Of a DNA stretch of 38,635 nucleotides, positions 17,296 to 25,285 are shown piece after piece; position 1 is the stretch's first letter, and each line of letters opens with the position of its first letter. A model generated the notes under the pieces. That model was not told the origin of the DNA and searched no databases. It saw nothing but the letters and a program-made list of their open reading frames with translations. Source of the stretch: Opitutus sp. GAS368 (GTDB lineage: Bacteria; Verrucomicrobiota; Verrucomicrobiia; Opitutales; Opitutaceae). A program made the position numbers and the translations under genes. The stretch covers positions 1-38,635 of the forward strand of contig CAMDOO010000027.1 of NCBI GenBank assembly GCA_945903545.1, given 5' to 3'.

Positions 17296-17559
17296 CTACT
17301 TTTGGGCCCCGGCCGCGTTGAACTTCGGCGTCAAGTACTCGGCGCAGCTATCGAGTGAAGCGAGCTTCTGGTATTCGGCCTCGGGCACTTCGATCCCGTG
17401 GCGTTTGCGGAGCTCCATGACGATATCGAGAAAGTCCATGCTATCCAGTTCCAGCTGGTCGCGCAGGCGCACGTCCGGCTTCACTTGGGTCAGGTCTTCG
17501 TCGGGCGCGATGTCGGCGATGATGTCGAGCACCACCTGCTTGCATTCGTCATTGGTCAT
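17296..17559 (-). CDS. Acyl carrier protein
   Basis: An 87-residue ACP. The phosphopantetheine serine is S40 in LELDSMDFLD (canonical DSL/DSM). It is acidic and helical, ending with a short AAGAQK tail. It lies 15 bases after the ketoacyl-synthase stop, so the two are co-transcribed and presumably work together. This is likely a dedicated ACP rather than housekeeping AcpP, since the usual fab neighbours (fabD, fabG) are absent. Confidence 0.9.
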   Translation of the reverse strand: MTNDECKQVVLDIIADIAPDEDLTQVKPDVRLRDQLELDSMDFLDIVMELRKRHGIEVPEAEYQKLASLDSCAEYLTPKFNAAGAQK

Positions 17560-17574
17560 GGGTTCGAGGCGGAA

Positions 17575-18813
17575 TTAGGGGACAAAGCGTCGAACAATCA
17601 ACGCGGAATTTATCCCCAGCATTCCGAAGGAGTTATTCAAGATGGCATCGACGCGTTCCACGCGACGCGCCTGGTTCAGCACCAGACCCGGGAGTGCGCA
17701 CTTGGGATCGAGATTGTCGACATTGATGCTCGGATGAACCGTCAGGTCGTCGAACGCCGGCAGATTGCCAGCAAGCTCCAGCGCGCCAGCCGCTCCCATG
17801 CAATGGCCGATGAACCCCTTGGTGTTGTTGATGAAAGTATCGGGACAACCCTCGCCGAAAACGGCCCGGATCGCCTCGCACTCCTGAATGTCGCCCAGCG
17901 GCGTGGCCGTGGCGTGGGTGTTGACGATGTGGATGTCGTGCGGCTGCAGACCGGCGTGGGCGATGGCCTTGCGGACGCACTCCGCCTGACGCACCGGATT
18001 CGGGAGCACGTAGTCGCTCGCGTCGGAATTCACGCAATAGCCACCGATCTCGCCGTAGATCCTGGCCCCGCGGGCGCGGGCATCTTCCAGGCGCTCCAAG
18101 GTGTAGAGGCAACCGCCCTCGGAAACGACGATGCCATTGCGCGCAAGGTCGAACGGACGCGAGGCTTTCGCGGGGTCGTCATGGGTTGCGAGGGCATTCT
18201 GGGATTTGAAACCGGCGAAGATGCCGAAGGTGTGGATGCTTTCGCTGACGCCACCGCAGATCGCGAGGTCGACCTCGCCGAGCCGCAGCATTTGCGCCGC
18301 ATGAATCAGGCCGAGATTGCCGGCCGCGCAGGCCGCCCCGATCGTATAGGCCGGACCGGTGATGCCGAGATTGAGCGAGGTCTCGCCCGCCGGGTTATTC
18401 GCGACCGTCCTGGGATTGTGGTAATGCGACCAGTACTTGGTGTCGTAATTGAATTTCGAGATATTGTAGATCTCGTTCTCCGTCTCGACGTTACCGTGCT
18501 CGGTGCAGCCGATGTAAATGCCGGTGCGGTCCTTCACGATCGCCGCCGCATCCAGCCCGGCATCCGCCAGGGCCTCGCGGGCGCAGTAGATCGAGATCGA
18601 GCCGGCCCGGGTGCCGACGCGGACCTCTTTCTTCTTTTGGTATTTCAGCGGATCGTAATGGCAGACCCCGGCCAGCAGCTGCCCCATGTACCGCACATCG
18701 ATGCGGCTGATCCCCGCCACCCCGGCCAGCAGGTTGCGCCGGAACGCGGCGAGATTGTCGCCGTTCGGGGCGGTGAGGCCTACACCAGTAATGACGATGC
18801 GCGGGAGCTGCAT
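17575..18813 (-). CDS. Beta-ketoacyl-ACP synthase (FabF-like)
   Basis: A 412-residue condensing enzyme with the KS triad: C162 in IGAACAAGNLGL, H300 in NTHATATPLGD, and K332/H337 in TKGFIGHCMGAAGALE. The spacing matches FabF. It catalyses decarboxylative Claisen condensation of malonyl-ACP with an acyl-ACP. The start was placed at ATG 18813 (MQLPRIVITGVGLTAPNGDN), which fits the family N-terminus; the ORF's further 15 residues upstream do not. With its own ACP and no other fab genes it may serve a specialised acyl chain; the product is unknown. It is divergent from galE across 59 bases. Confidence 0.9.
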   Translation of the reverse strand: MQLPRIVITGVGLTAPNGDNLAAFRRNLLAGVAGISRIDVRYMGQLLAGVCHYDPLKYQKKKEVRVGTRAGSISIYCAREALADAGLDAAAIVKDRTGIYIGCTEHGNVETENEIYNISKFNYDTKYWSHYHNPRTVANNPAGETSLNLGITGPAYTIGAACAAGNLGLIHAAQMLRLGEVDLAICGGVSESIHTFGIFAGFKSQNALATHDDPAKASRPFDLARNGIVVSEGGCLYTLERLEDARARGARIYGEIGGYCVNSDASDYVLPNPVRQAECVRKAIAHAGLQPHDIHIVNTHATATPLGDIQECEAIRAVFGEGCPDTFINNTKGFIGHCMGAAGALELAGNLPAFDDLTVHPSINVDNLDPKCALPGLVLNQARRVERVDAILNNSFGMLGINSALIVRRFVP

Positions 18814-18872
18814 GGAGGGAGAATTGGAAATCGCTAGCCATCGCACGACTGAAGGCAATACAAGCTTCCATC

Positions 18873-19865
18873 ATGAACGTCCTCGTTGTCGGCGGCGCCG
18901 GCTACATTGGCAGTCACTGCGTCCGCCAGCTCGTCCTCGCCGGCCACCGGCCCGTCGTGCTCGACAATCTTGTTTACGGCCACCGGGCCGCCGTGCCTGC
19001 GGGCGTCGTGCTCCACGAGGTGGACCTCGGCGACGAGGCGGCGGTCGGGCGTGTCCTGCGCGACGAGCGGATCGAACTCGTGATGCATTTCGCGGCCTTT
19101 TGCTACGTCGGCGAGTCGGTGCAAAAGCCCCTCAAGTATTACCTCAACAATGTCGCCGCCACCCTGCACCTGCTCGCCGCAATGAGGGACGCCGGAGTAC
19201 GACGCTTTGTGTTTTCCTCGACGTGCGCGACCTTTGGCGTGCCCGCGACCCTGCCCATCCATGAGAACCTTCCGCAGGCGCCGATCAATCCCTACGGCCA
19301 GACCAAGCTCGACATTGAGCACGCCCTCAAGGCCCTCGCCCAAGCCGACGGGTTGAGCTTCGCGGCCTTTCGCTATTTCAACGCCGCCGGCGCGGCGGCT
19401 GACGGCTCCATCGGGGAAGACCACGATCCCGAGTCGCACCTGATCCCGCTGGCGATTGCCACGGCCACCGGAAGCCGGCCGCACCTCGAACTTTTCGGCA
19501 CGGACTACCCCACCCCGGATGGCACCTGCCTGCGCGACTACGTCCATGTCGACGACCTGAGCCGCGCCCACATCGCGGCGTTCGCCCGCCTGATGCAGCC
19601 GGGAGCCCAGCTATTCTACAATCTCGGCACCGGACGCCCCACTTCGAACCGCGAGGTGATTGCGGCGGTCGAACGCGCCACGGGGCGAACCGTCAAAGTG
19701 ATCGAGGCACCCCGCCGCCCCGGCGATCCGCCCTCGCTCTACGCGGACGCGGCCAAGGCCCGGCGCGAACTCGGCTGGGAGGTCAAATACCCCGACATCA
19801 CCTCCATCGTCGCCACCGCGTGGAAATGGCACGCCTCGCACCCGCGCGGTTTTGCGGACCGCTAA
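18873..19865 (+). CDS. galE: UDP-glucose 4-epimerase
   Basis: A 330-residue extended SDR enzyme interconverting UDP-glucose and UDP-galactose in the cytosol. The NAD-binding GGAGYIGSH is at residues 7-15, the YGQTK catalytic pair is Y141/K145, and the Ser/Thr position lies in FSSTCATFG (T117). Other GalE signatures are RYFNAAGA, ESHLIPLA, GTCLRDYVHVDDL and YNLGTGRPTSNREVI. Length is typical. It would supply galactose-type sugars for envelope glycans. It is not clustered with other sugar genes and may share a regulatory gap with the KS-ACP pair. Confidence 0.93.
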   Translation: MNVLVVGGAGYIGSHCVRQLVLAGHRPVVLDNLVYGHRAAVPAGVVLHEVDLGDEAAVGRVLRDERIELVMHFAAFCYVGESVQKPLKYYLNNVAATLHLLAAMRDAGVRRFVFSSTCATFGVPATLPIHENLPQAPINPYGQTKLDIEHALKALAQADGLSFAAFRYFNAAGAAADGSIGEDHDPESHLIPLAIATATGSRPHLELFGTDYPTPDGTCLRDYVHVDDLSRAHIAAFARLMQPGAQLFYNLGTGRPTSNREVIAAVERATGRTVKVIEAPRRPGDPPSLYADAAKARRELGWEVKYPDITSIVATAWKWHASHPRGFADR

Positions 19866-19899
19866 CCACGACGGCCTCAACCCAACGGGCTGCCGGAAT

Positions 19900-20235
19900 T
19901 CAGGCAGCCGGGGGCGCAGGCGGCGGGCTCAGTTTCGCGAGATCGATCTTTGCCAGCTGCTGCTTGAGGATCTTGCCCGACTTGAACTTCACCACGGCGC
20001 GCTGCGGAATGACAACCTCGGCCTCGGGCTTGTTCGGGTTGCGGCCGATGCGCTGCTTGCGCACCTGCACCTCGAGGACGCCGAAGTTGCGGAGCTCCAC
20101 GTTGCGGCCGGCGGCCAGGGCATTTTGGACGATGTCCAAGGTCCGCTGCACCGTTTCAACAACCTGCTTTTGCGGGAAGTTGGTCTTCTTGTAGATCTCA
20201 AGGACGATCTCTCGTTTGGTCAGGTTCGTCGACAT
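19900..20235 (-). CDS. HU/IHF-family DNA-bending protein
   Basis: A 111-residue HU/IHF-fold protein. LTKREIVLEIYKKTNFPQKQVVETVQRTLDIV forms the N-terminal helices. VELRNFGVLEVQVRKQRIGRNPNKPEAEVVIPQRAVVKFKSGK forms the beta-arm with the conserved GRNP tip. A Pro/Ala-rich tail (SPPPAPPAA) extends past the standard ~90-residue core. The start at ATG 20235 is backed by an AGGAG SD 5 to 9 bases upstream; the ORF's 22 further residues upstream lack homology. It bends and compacts DNA; whether it forms homo- or heterodimers cannot be told. Confidence 0.9.
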   Translation of the reverse strand: MSTNLTKREIVLEIYKKTNFPQKQVVETVQRTLDIVQNALAAGRNVELRNFGVLEVQVRKQRIGRNPNKPEAEVVIPQRAVVKFKSGKILKQQLAKIDLAKLSPPPAPPAA

Positions 20236-20292
20236 GGGGGAATCTCCTGTTCGTTCGTTGGGTGCTGAAATACTCCGACCTTCTATCGCCAA

Positions 20293-20320
20293 CTTATCCA
20301 CAGCTTTACCAATGCGTCAA
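20293..20320 (-). promoter_or_regulatory. Sigma70-like promoter of the HU gene overlapped by a perfect DnaA box
   Basis: On the minus strand TTGACG (20315-20320) and GATAAG (20293-20298) form -35/-10 elements 16 bases apart. The -10 overlaps TTATCCACA (20294-20302, plus strand), an exact DnaA-box consensus. The placement would let DnaA modulate HU expression. No second box or AT-rich region suggests an origin. Confidence 0.55.
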
Positions 20321-20397
20321 CCTTGTTAGCCGCTTTCTGACCGGCATTTTCGCACTTGCGACTGACGGAAGCCCGTTGCCTGAGTGTACCCCCAGCC

Positions 20398-21108
20398 ATG
20401 CCCGATCCCGCCGCAGTCAATACCATGTTCGCCCAAGTGGCGCAGCGCTACGATCGCGCGAACCGGATCCTGAGCTGCGGCGTGGACCTGTGGTGGCGCC
20501 GGCGGCTGGTCAGGTCCGTTCACACCTACCGGCCGGCCCGCATCCTCGATCTCGCCACCGGCAGCGGCGATGTGGCCTTTGCGCTGGCCCGCGGTCTCGC
20601 CCCCGGCGTTCGTATCACGGGCATGGATTTCTGCCAGCCGATGCTGGAGGTCGCCCTCGCCAAGCAGGTCATCGCGGGCGACCCGCGTCTCGCCGCCGTC
20701 GCCTTCGCTCCGGGCGACGGGCTCAACCTTCCCCTGCCCGAGGCCTCGTTCGAGGCCGTGACCATCGCCTTCGGCCTCCGCAACATGGCAGATCGCGCCC
20801 GCGCCCTGGCGGAGATGCGCCGGGTGCTTGTGCCCGGCGGGCACCTCCACGTGATGGAATTCTCCCAGCCGGCGCCCTGGCTGCGGCCGTTTTACTATTT
20901 CTATATGCGTCACATCTCCCCGCGCCTCGCCGGCCTCGTCACCGGCGAACCGGGCGCTTACCGCTACCTCTGCGATTCCATCGCGCAGTTCCCCGACCGC
21001 GACGGCCTCGCCGAGGAGATCCGCCGCGCCGGATTTGCCGGGGTGCAGGCGGTGTCGCTCACCGGCGGCATGGTCGCAATCCATACCGGACATCGTCCGG
21101 CTGCCTGA
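20398..21108 (+). CDS. menG: Demethylmenaquinone/ubiquinone C-methyltransferase
   Basis: A 236-residue class I SAM methyltransferase with the UbiE/MenG signature MFAQVAQRYDRANRILSCGVDLWWRR, SAM motif I DLATGSGDVA (residues 51-60) and LRNMADRARALAEMRRVLVPGGHLHVMEFSQP. It performs the last C-methylation of menaquinone (or ubiquinone) at the inner-membrane face. The ATG 20398 start gives the family N-terminus; the longer TTG-initiated frame was rejected. It is divergent from the HU gene and followed by a 186-bp spacer with a long hairpin. Confidence 0.92.
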   Translation: MPDPAAVNTMFAQVAQRYDRANRILSCGVDLWWRRRLVRSVHTYRPARILDLATGSGDVAFALARGLAPGVRITGMDFCQPMLEVALAKQVIAGDPRLAAVAFAPGDGLNLPLPEASFEAVTIAFGLRNMADRARALAEMRRVLVPGGHLHVMEFSQPAPWLRPFYYFYMRHISPRLAGLVTGEPGAYRYLCDSIAQFPDRDGLAEEIRRAGFAGVQAVSLTGGMVAIHTGHRPAA

Positions 21109-21183
21109 TCCACCCGGGAATTGGCCAGCCTGCGGGTGGACACCCCCGCGCCGGACCATCCTAGTTCGAATCGCCGAAGGCGT

Positions 21184-21238
21184 CGCCCGGCTTGGCCGGC
21201 TGTTCACGGAATACGTGAAAAGCCAGCCAAGCCGGGCG
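21184..21238. repeat. Long near-perfect hairpin between menG and ileS
   Basis: Two 25-nt arms (21184-21208 and 21214-21238) pair at 23 of 25 positions around a 5-nt loop GAATA. Mismatches are C197/A225 and G202/A220 (last three digits, 21xxx). The element ends 57 bases before the ileS ATG. It may be a REP/MITE-like element, a menG terminator or a 5'-UTR structure; it lacks T-box hallmarks. Confidence 0.7.
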
Positions 21239-21294
21239 CAGGCTCCCCTTGACTCACTCCGGTGCAGACCTAACCTCGCGCGTTTTTTCCCGCC

Positions 21295-24168
21295 ATGGCC
21301 AACGATCTGAAGGATACTCTGCAGCTCCCGCGCACGGATTTTCCGATGCGGGCCGAGCTGCCGAAGCGTGAGCCGGCACGGGTCGCGCACTGGGCCAAAG
21401 CCGGGCTCTACGACGCCATCCAGCGCCGCCGGGCCGGCAGCACGAAGGTCTTTGTGCTGCACGACGGGCCGCCCTTCACCAATGGCGACGTCCACATCGG
21501 CACCGCGCTGAACAAGGTCCTCAAGGACATCACCAACCGCTACAAGTCCATGCAGGGCTACCGCACGCCGTACGTCCCGGGCTGGGACTGCCATGGTCTC
21601 CCGATCGAGCAAAAGGTCTCGCGCGAGGTGCAGGAGCAGAAGCTCAACCTCACCACCGCCGAGCTGCGCGCGCGGTGCGATGCATTTTCCGAGGGCTGGA
21701 TCGCCAAGCAGACCGCCCAGTTCCAGCGGCTCGGCGTCCTCGCCGACTGGAAGAACGAGTACAAGACGAAGGCCCCCGCCTTCGAGGCCGACATCGTCCG
21801 CACCTTCGCCGCATTTGTCGCGAAGGGGTTGGTATACCGCAGCAAGAAGCCCGTTTACTGGAGCATCCCCTTCGAGACCGCCCTCGCCGAGGCCGAGATC
21901 GAGTACAAGGACCACACCTCCGTCGCCATCTGGGTGAAGTTCGCCGTGCCGGCCGCTGAGGCCACCAAGTTCGGCCTGCCGGCCGACAAACCGCTCTACG
22001 TCGTCATCTGGACAACGACCCCCTGGACGATCCCCGCCAACCTCGCGATCGCCGTCAACCCGGAGGTGACCTACGTCGTCGCCGACCTCGGTGCCGAGCG
22101 GATCCTCGTCGCCGAGCCCCTGCTTCCGGCCGTCATCGCCGCCGCCAAGCAGGCCAAGACCGTGGCGGACAATTTTACGGTGACCGCGCCTACCACGGTT
22201 ATGCTCGGTCAAAAGCTAGAGGGCCTCGCCCCGCGTCACCCCTTCATCGACCGCGCCTCGCCGGTCGTTCTCGCCGACTATGTCACGACCGACAGCGGCA
22301 CCGGCTGCGTCCACACCGCCCCGGGCCACGGCGCGGAGGACTATGTGACCGGCCTCAAGTACAAGCTGGAGATCTACTGCCCGGTCGGCGACGACGGACG
22401 CTACGTCGACGACGGCCGCGTGCCCCCCGAGCTCGTCGGGCTGACCACGCTGGAGACGGTTGAGGATCTGGCAGCCAAAAAGCCTGCGCCGGCAAATCTT
22501 GGCGTGCTGAAACTGCTCGCGGCGAAGGGCGCGCTCCTCGCGAAAGCCAAGTACCCGCACAGCTACCCGCACTGCTGGCGGTCCAAGACGCCCATCATCT
22601 TCCGCGCCGTCGACCAGTGGTTCGTGTCGCTGGACCGCGCCGGCACCCGCCAGACCGCCCTCGCGGAAATCGCCCGCCTCGCCACCCACCAGGGCTGGAT
22701 CCCCGCCTGGGGTGAGGCCCGCATCCGCGGCGCCGTCGAGTCCCGCCCCGACTGGTGCGTCAGCCGCCAGCGTTCCTGGGGCGTACCCATCCCGGCCTTT
22801 TACGATGCGAAGAAGAACGCCTTCCTCGACGCCGGCGTGGCCCGCGCCATCGCGGACAAGTTCGCCACCCGCGGGACCAATTTCTGGTACGACTCGACCC
22901 CCGCGGAGATCCTCGCCGGCATCACCCTCCCCGCCGGCTGGCCGGCCCCGTCCGAACTGACCTGCGGCCGCGACACCCTCGATGTGTGGCTCGACTCCGG
23001 TTCATCCCACGCCGCCGTGCTCAGGCGCGGCCAGGGCGGCACCCAGTGGCCGGCCGATCTCTACCTCGAGGGCAGCGACCAGCACCGCGGCTGGTTCAAT
23101 TCCTCCCTCTGGACCGGCGTGATCGCCTATGATGCCGCGCCCTACAAGGCCGTGCTGACCCACGGGTTCATCGTCGACCACGAGCGCAACAAGATCTCCA
23201 AGAGCAGTACCTACGAAAAACCGCAGACGAGCGACGCCTACGTCGGCGACTACGGCGCCGATGTGATCCGTCTCTGGATCGCCTCCCAGGACTTTCGCGA
23301 CGACATCCCGATCTCCAAGGAGATCCTCTCGCACGTCAGCGAGACCTACCGCCAGATGCGGAACACCCTCCGCTACCAGCTCTCCGTGCTCAACGACTTC
23401 GACCCGGCGCAGCACGCCGTGCCGCTTGCGCAGCTCGATACGCTCGACCGCTGGGCCCTGCACCAGACGGCCGCCCTGGTCCGCGACGTCACCGCCGCCT
23501 ACGAGGCCTACGAGTTCCACCGCGTCTACCAGCTCTGCAACCAGTTCTGCGCTGTGACGCTGTCCGCGGTCTATCACGACATCCTTAAGGACCGGCTCTA
23601 CACGCTCGGCACCAACGCGCCGCTGCGCCGCAGCTCCCAGACCGCGATCCACCACATCTTCCGCACCCTCGTGCGGCTGCTCGCGCCCATCGTCACCTTC
23701 ACCGCCGACGAGGCCTGGTCCTTCGGCACCGCCAAGGCCGAGTACACCGACGACTCGATCCACCTGCAGGACTGGCCGGTCGCACCCGCCGCCTGGACCG
23801 ACGAGGCGCTGCAGGCCGAGGTCGCGATGCTCCTCAAGGTCCGCACGCAGGTCAACGAGTCGATCGAGCCGCTGCGCGCCGGGGGCCGGCTCGGCAAGTC
23901 CCTCGACGCCGCGGTCTCCCTCGCCTCGGCCGGTGACGACGCCACGTTCAAGATCCTTGAGAAACACCGGGACTTTCTCCCCGAGCTGTTTATCGTGTCG
24001 CACGTGACCCTCACCCCGGCCGCCGCCCCGCTCACCATCGGCGTGCGCCCGTGCAGCGAGCTCGGCCACCAGAAATGCCCGCGCTGCTGGCGCTCCGTGC
24101 CCGCGCTCACCTCCTCCCCCCACGGCGACGTCTGCCCGCGCTGCGCCGCTGCCCTTTCCGGAATCTGA
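21295..24168 (+). CDS. ileS: Isoleucyl-tRNA synthetase
   Basis: A 957-residue class I synthetase charging tRNA-Ile, with a CP1 editing domain (residues ~180-430, with WTTTPWTIPANLAI and GTGCVHTAPGHGAEDY). The HIGH motif reads HIGT in NGDVHIGTALNK (H67-T70), and KMSKS reads KISKS (ERNKISKSSTYEKP, ~632). Bacterial IleS signatures GWDCHGLPIE, DVWLDSGSSH and YLEGSDQHRGWFNSSL are all present. A C-terminal zinc finger has paired CPRC motifs (CPRCWRS...CPRCAAA). First gene of an ileS / DksA-like / lspA cluster with 14 bases to the next gene. Confidence 0.97.
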   Translation: MANDLKDTLQLPRTDFPMRAELPKREPARVAHWAKAGLYDAIQRRRAGSTKVFVLHDGPPFTNGDVHIGTALNKVLKDITNRYKSMQGYRTPYVPGWDCHGLPIEQKVSREVQEQKLNLTTAELRARCDAFSEGWIAKQTAQFQRLGVLADWKNEYKTKAPAFEADIVRTFAAFVAKGLVYRSKKPVYWSIPFETALAEAEIEYKDHTSVAIWVKFAVPAAEATKFGLPADKPLYVVIWTTTPWTIPANLAIAVNPEVTYVVADLGAERILVAEPLLPAVIAAAKQAKTVADNFTVTAPTTVMLGQKLEGLAPRHPFIDRASPVVLADYVTTDSGTGCVHTAPGHGAEDYVTGLKYKLEIYCPVGDDGRYVDDGRVPPELVGLTTLETVEDLAAKKPAPANLGVLKLLAAKGALLAKAKYPHSYPHCWRSKTPIIFRAVDQWFVSLDRAGTRQTALAEIARLATHQGWIPAWGEARIRGAVESRPDWCVSRQRSWGVPIPAFYDAKKNAFLDAGVARAIADKFATRGTNFWYDSTPAEILAGITLPAGWPAPSELTCGRDTLDVWLDSGSSHAAVLRRGQGGTQWPADLYLEGSDQHRGWFNSSLWTGVIAYDAAPYKAVLTHGFIVDHERNKISKSSTYEKPQTSDAYVGDYGADVIRLWIASQDFRDDIPISKEILSHVSETYRQMRNTLRYQLSVLNDFDPAQHAVPLAQLDTLDRWALHQTAALVRDVTAAYEAYEFHRVYQLCNQFCAVTLSAVYHDILKDRLYTLGTNAPLRRSSQTAIHHIFRTLVRLLAPIVTFTADEAWSFGTAKAEYTDDSIHLQDWPVAPAAWTDEALQAEVAMLLKVRTQVNESIEPLRAGGRLGKSLDAAVSLASAGDDATFKILEKHRDFLPELFIVSHVTLTPAAAPLTIGVRPCSELGHQKCPRCWRSVPALTSSPHGDVCPRCAAALSGI

Positions 24169-24182
24169 ACCCCTTCAAAGCC

Positions 24183-25130
24183 ATGCCCTCCAAGTCCAAG
24201 AAACCCGCCCCCGCGAAGAAGCCGACCGCCAAACCCGCCCCGGCCAAGGCGCATAAACCGGCCAAGCCCGCCCCGGCCCCGGCCAAGGCTCCGGCCAAGA
24301 AGTCCGTTGTCGCGAAGCCGGCCCCGGCCAAGGTGGCTCCCGCCAAGGAAGCCGCGCCCGCCAAGGGCAATACGCGCGCCGATCTCCGCGCCCGCCTGCT
24401 CGGCGCCAAGAAGCACCCGGCCAAGCCGATCGCCTTCAGCCTCGATGAGGTCCGCGCCATCGCCAAGACCGTCTCCGCCAAGGAGGCCAAGTCCGACAAG
24501 GGCGCCCAGGCCGGCATCAAACCCGCCGCCGTCAAGAAAGCCGAGCTCCTGGCCAAGGCCAAGACCACGCCCCATCACGTCAAGGCCGCCTCGCTCACCG
24601 ACATCCTCGGCTTCAATCCCCGCCGCGGAAAGTCCGCCGCGGATCTCGTCGAGGCCGAGGTCCCCGAGAAATTCAAGCGCTACTACAAGATCCTGATCGA
24701 CCTCCGCAAGCACCTCACCGCCGGGATCGAGCTGCACTCCGAGGAGACCCTCAAGCGCTCCGCCAAGGACGACGCCGGCGACCTTTCCTCCTACGGCCAG
24801 CACATGGCCGACTCCGGCACCGACACCTTCGACCGCGATTTCGCCCTGAGCCTCGTTTCCAGCGAGCAGGAGGCCCTCACCGAGATCGATGCCGCCATCA
24901 AGCGCATCCACGACGGCTCCTACGGCGTGTGCGAGATCACCCAGAAGCCCATCGCCAAGGAGCGCCTCCTCGCGGTGCCCTTCACCCGGTACTCCGCCGA
25001 GGCCCAAAAGCAGCTCGAGCGCAACCGCCACCGTTCCCGCACCCAGGCCGGCCTCTTCGGCGAAATGGGCGAGGAAGGCGGCAAGCGCGAGGATGACGGC
25101 GGTGGCGGTGGTGGAGGCGGGGACGAGTAA
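24183..25130 (+). CDS. DksA/TraR-family protein with long K/A/P-rich N-terminus and degenerate zinc motif
   Basis: A 315-residue protein. Residues 1-~70 are Lys/Ala/Pro-rich (repeats such as PAPAKKPTAK), histone H1-like. A linker of about 140 residues follows, then a DksA-type coiled coil and a C-terminal zinc-finger region (about 255-300). There YGVCEITQKPIAKERLLAVPFTRYSAEAQKQLE aligns with the C4 finger, but only one of the four Cys ligands is kept, so zinc binding is probably lost. DksA proteins reach the RNA polymerase secondary channel. The basic N-terminus may bind nucleic acid. An acidic/Gly-rich tail (GEEGGKREDDGGGGGGGGDE) ends it. The start ATG 24183 lies 14 bases after ileS. Confidence 0.82.
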   Translation: MPSKSKKPAPAKKPTAKPAPAKAHKPAKPAPAPAKAPAKKSVVAKPAPAKVAPAKEAAPAKGNTRADLRARLLGAKKHPAKPIAFSLDEVRAIAKTVSAKEAKSDKGAQAGIKPAAVKKAELLAKAKTTPHHVKAASLTDILGFNPRRGKSAADLVEAEVPEKFKRYYKILIDLRKHLTAGIELHSEETLKRSAKDDAGDLSSYGQHMADSGTDTFDRDFALSLVSSEQEALTEIDAAIKRIHDGSYGVCEITQKPIAKERLLAVPFTRYSAEAQKQLERNRHRSRTQAGLFGEMGEEGGKREDDGGGGGGGGDE

Positions 25131-25140
25131 GCCGATCCGT

Positions 25141-25274
25141 GGAGAGCTGAGAGTCCAGAGTCGAGAGCCAGGCCCCTGAACTCCCCACCGGTCATTCTAT
25201 CCTCCGGCTCTCGACTATGGCCCGCAGTTGCCCGTTCGCCTCCAGGCTCTGGACTCTCGACTCTCAGCTCTCGA
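25141..25274. repeat. Inverted pair of 7-bp-period arrays (AGAG / CTCT core) upstream of lspA
   Basis: Left array, 25141-25168: four consecutive heptads of form NNAGAGN (cores at 25143, 25150, 25157, 25164). Right array, 25247-25274: four heptads CTCTNNN (cores at 25247, 25254, 25261, 25268). The right array is the reverse-complement pattern of the left, separated by 78 bases. A lone CTCTCGA at 25208 is a partial fifth. It starts 10 bases after the DksA-like stop and ends 11 bases before the lspA ATG. Confidence 0.8.
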
Positions 25275-25285
25275 CCGATCCATCC

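Noticed and set aside
20294-20302. Origin of replication
   Set aside because: Only one DnaA box, no AT-rich unwinding element, no dnaA/dnaN neighbours.
21109-21294. T-box riboswitch for ileS
   Set aside because: The hairpin has no T-box sequence, specifier loop or terminator/antiterminator pair, and T-boxes are rare outside Gram-positives.
20326-22212. 628-residue minus-strand frame across menG and ileS
   Set aside because: Overlaps two confidently assigned genes and has no family motifs.
25217-25285. N-terminal extension of LspA
   Set aside because: The extra 23 residues are translated heptad repeat sequence; the ATG at 25286 gives the family N-terminus.
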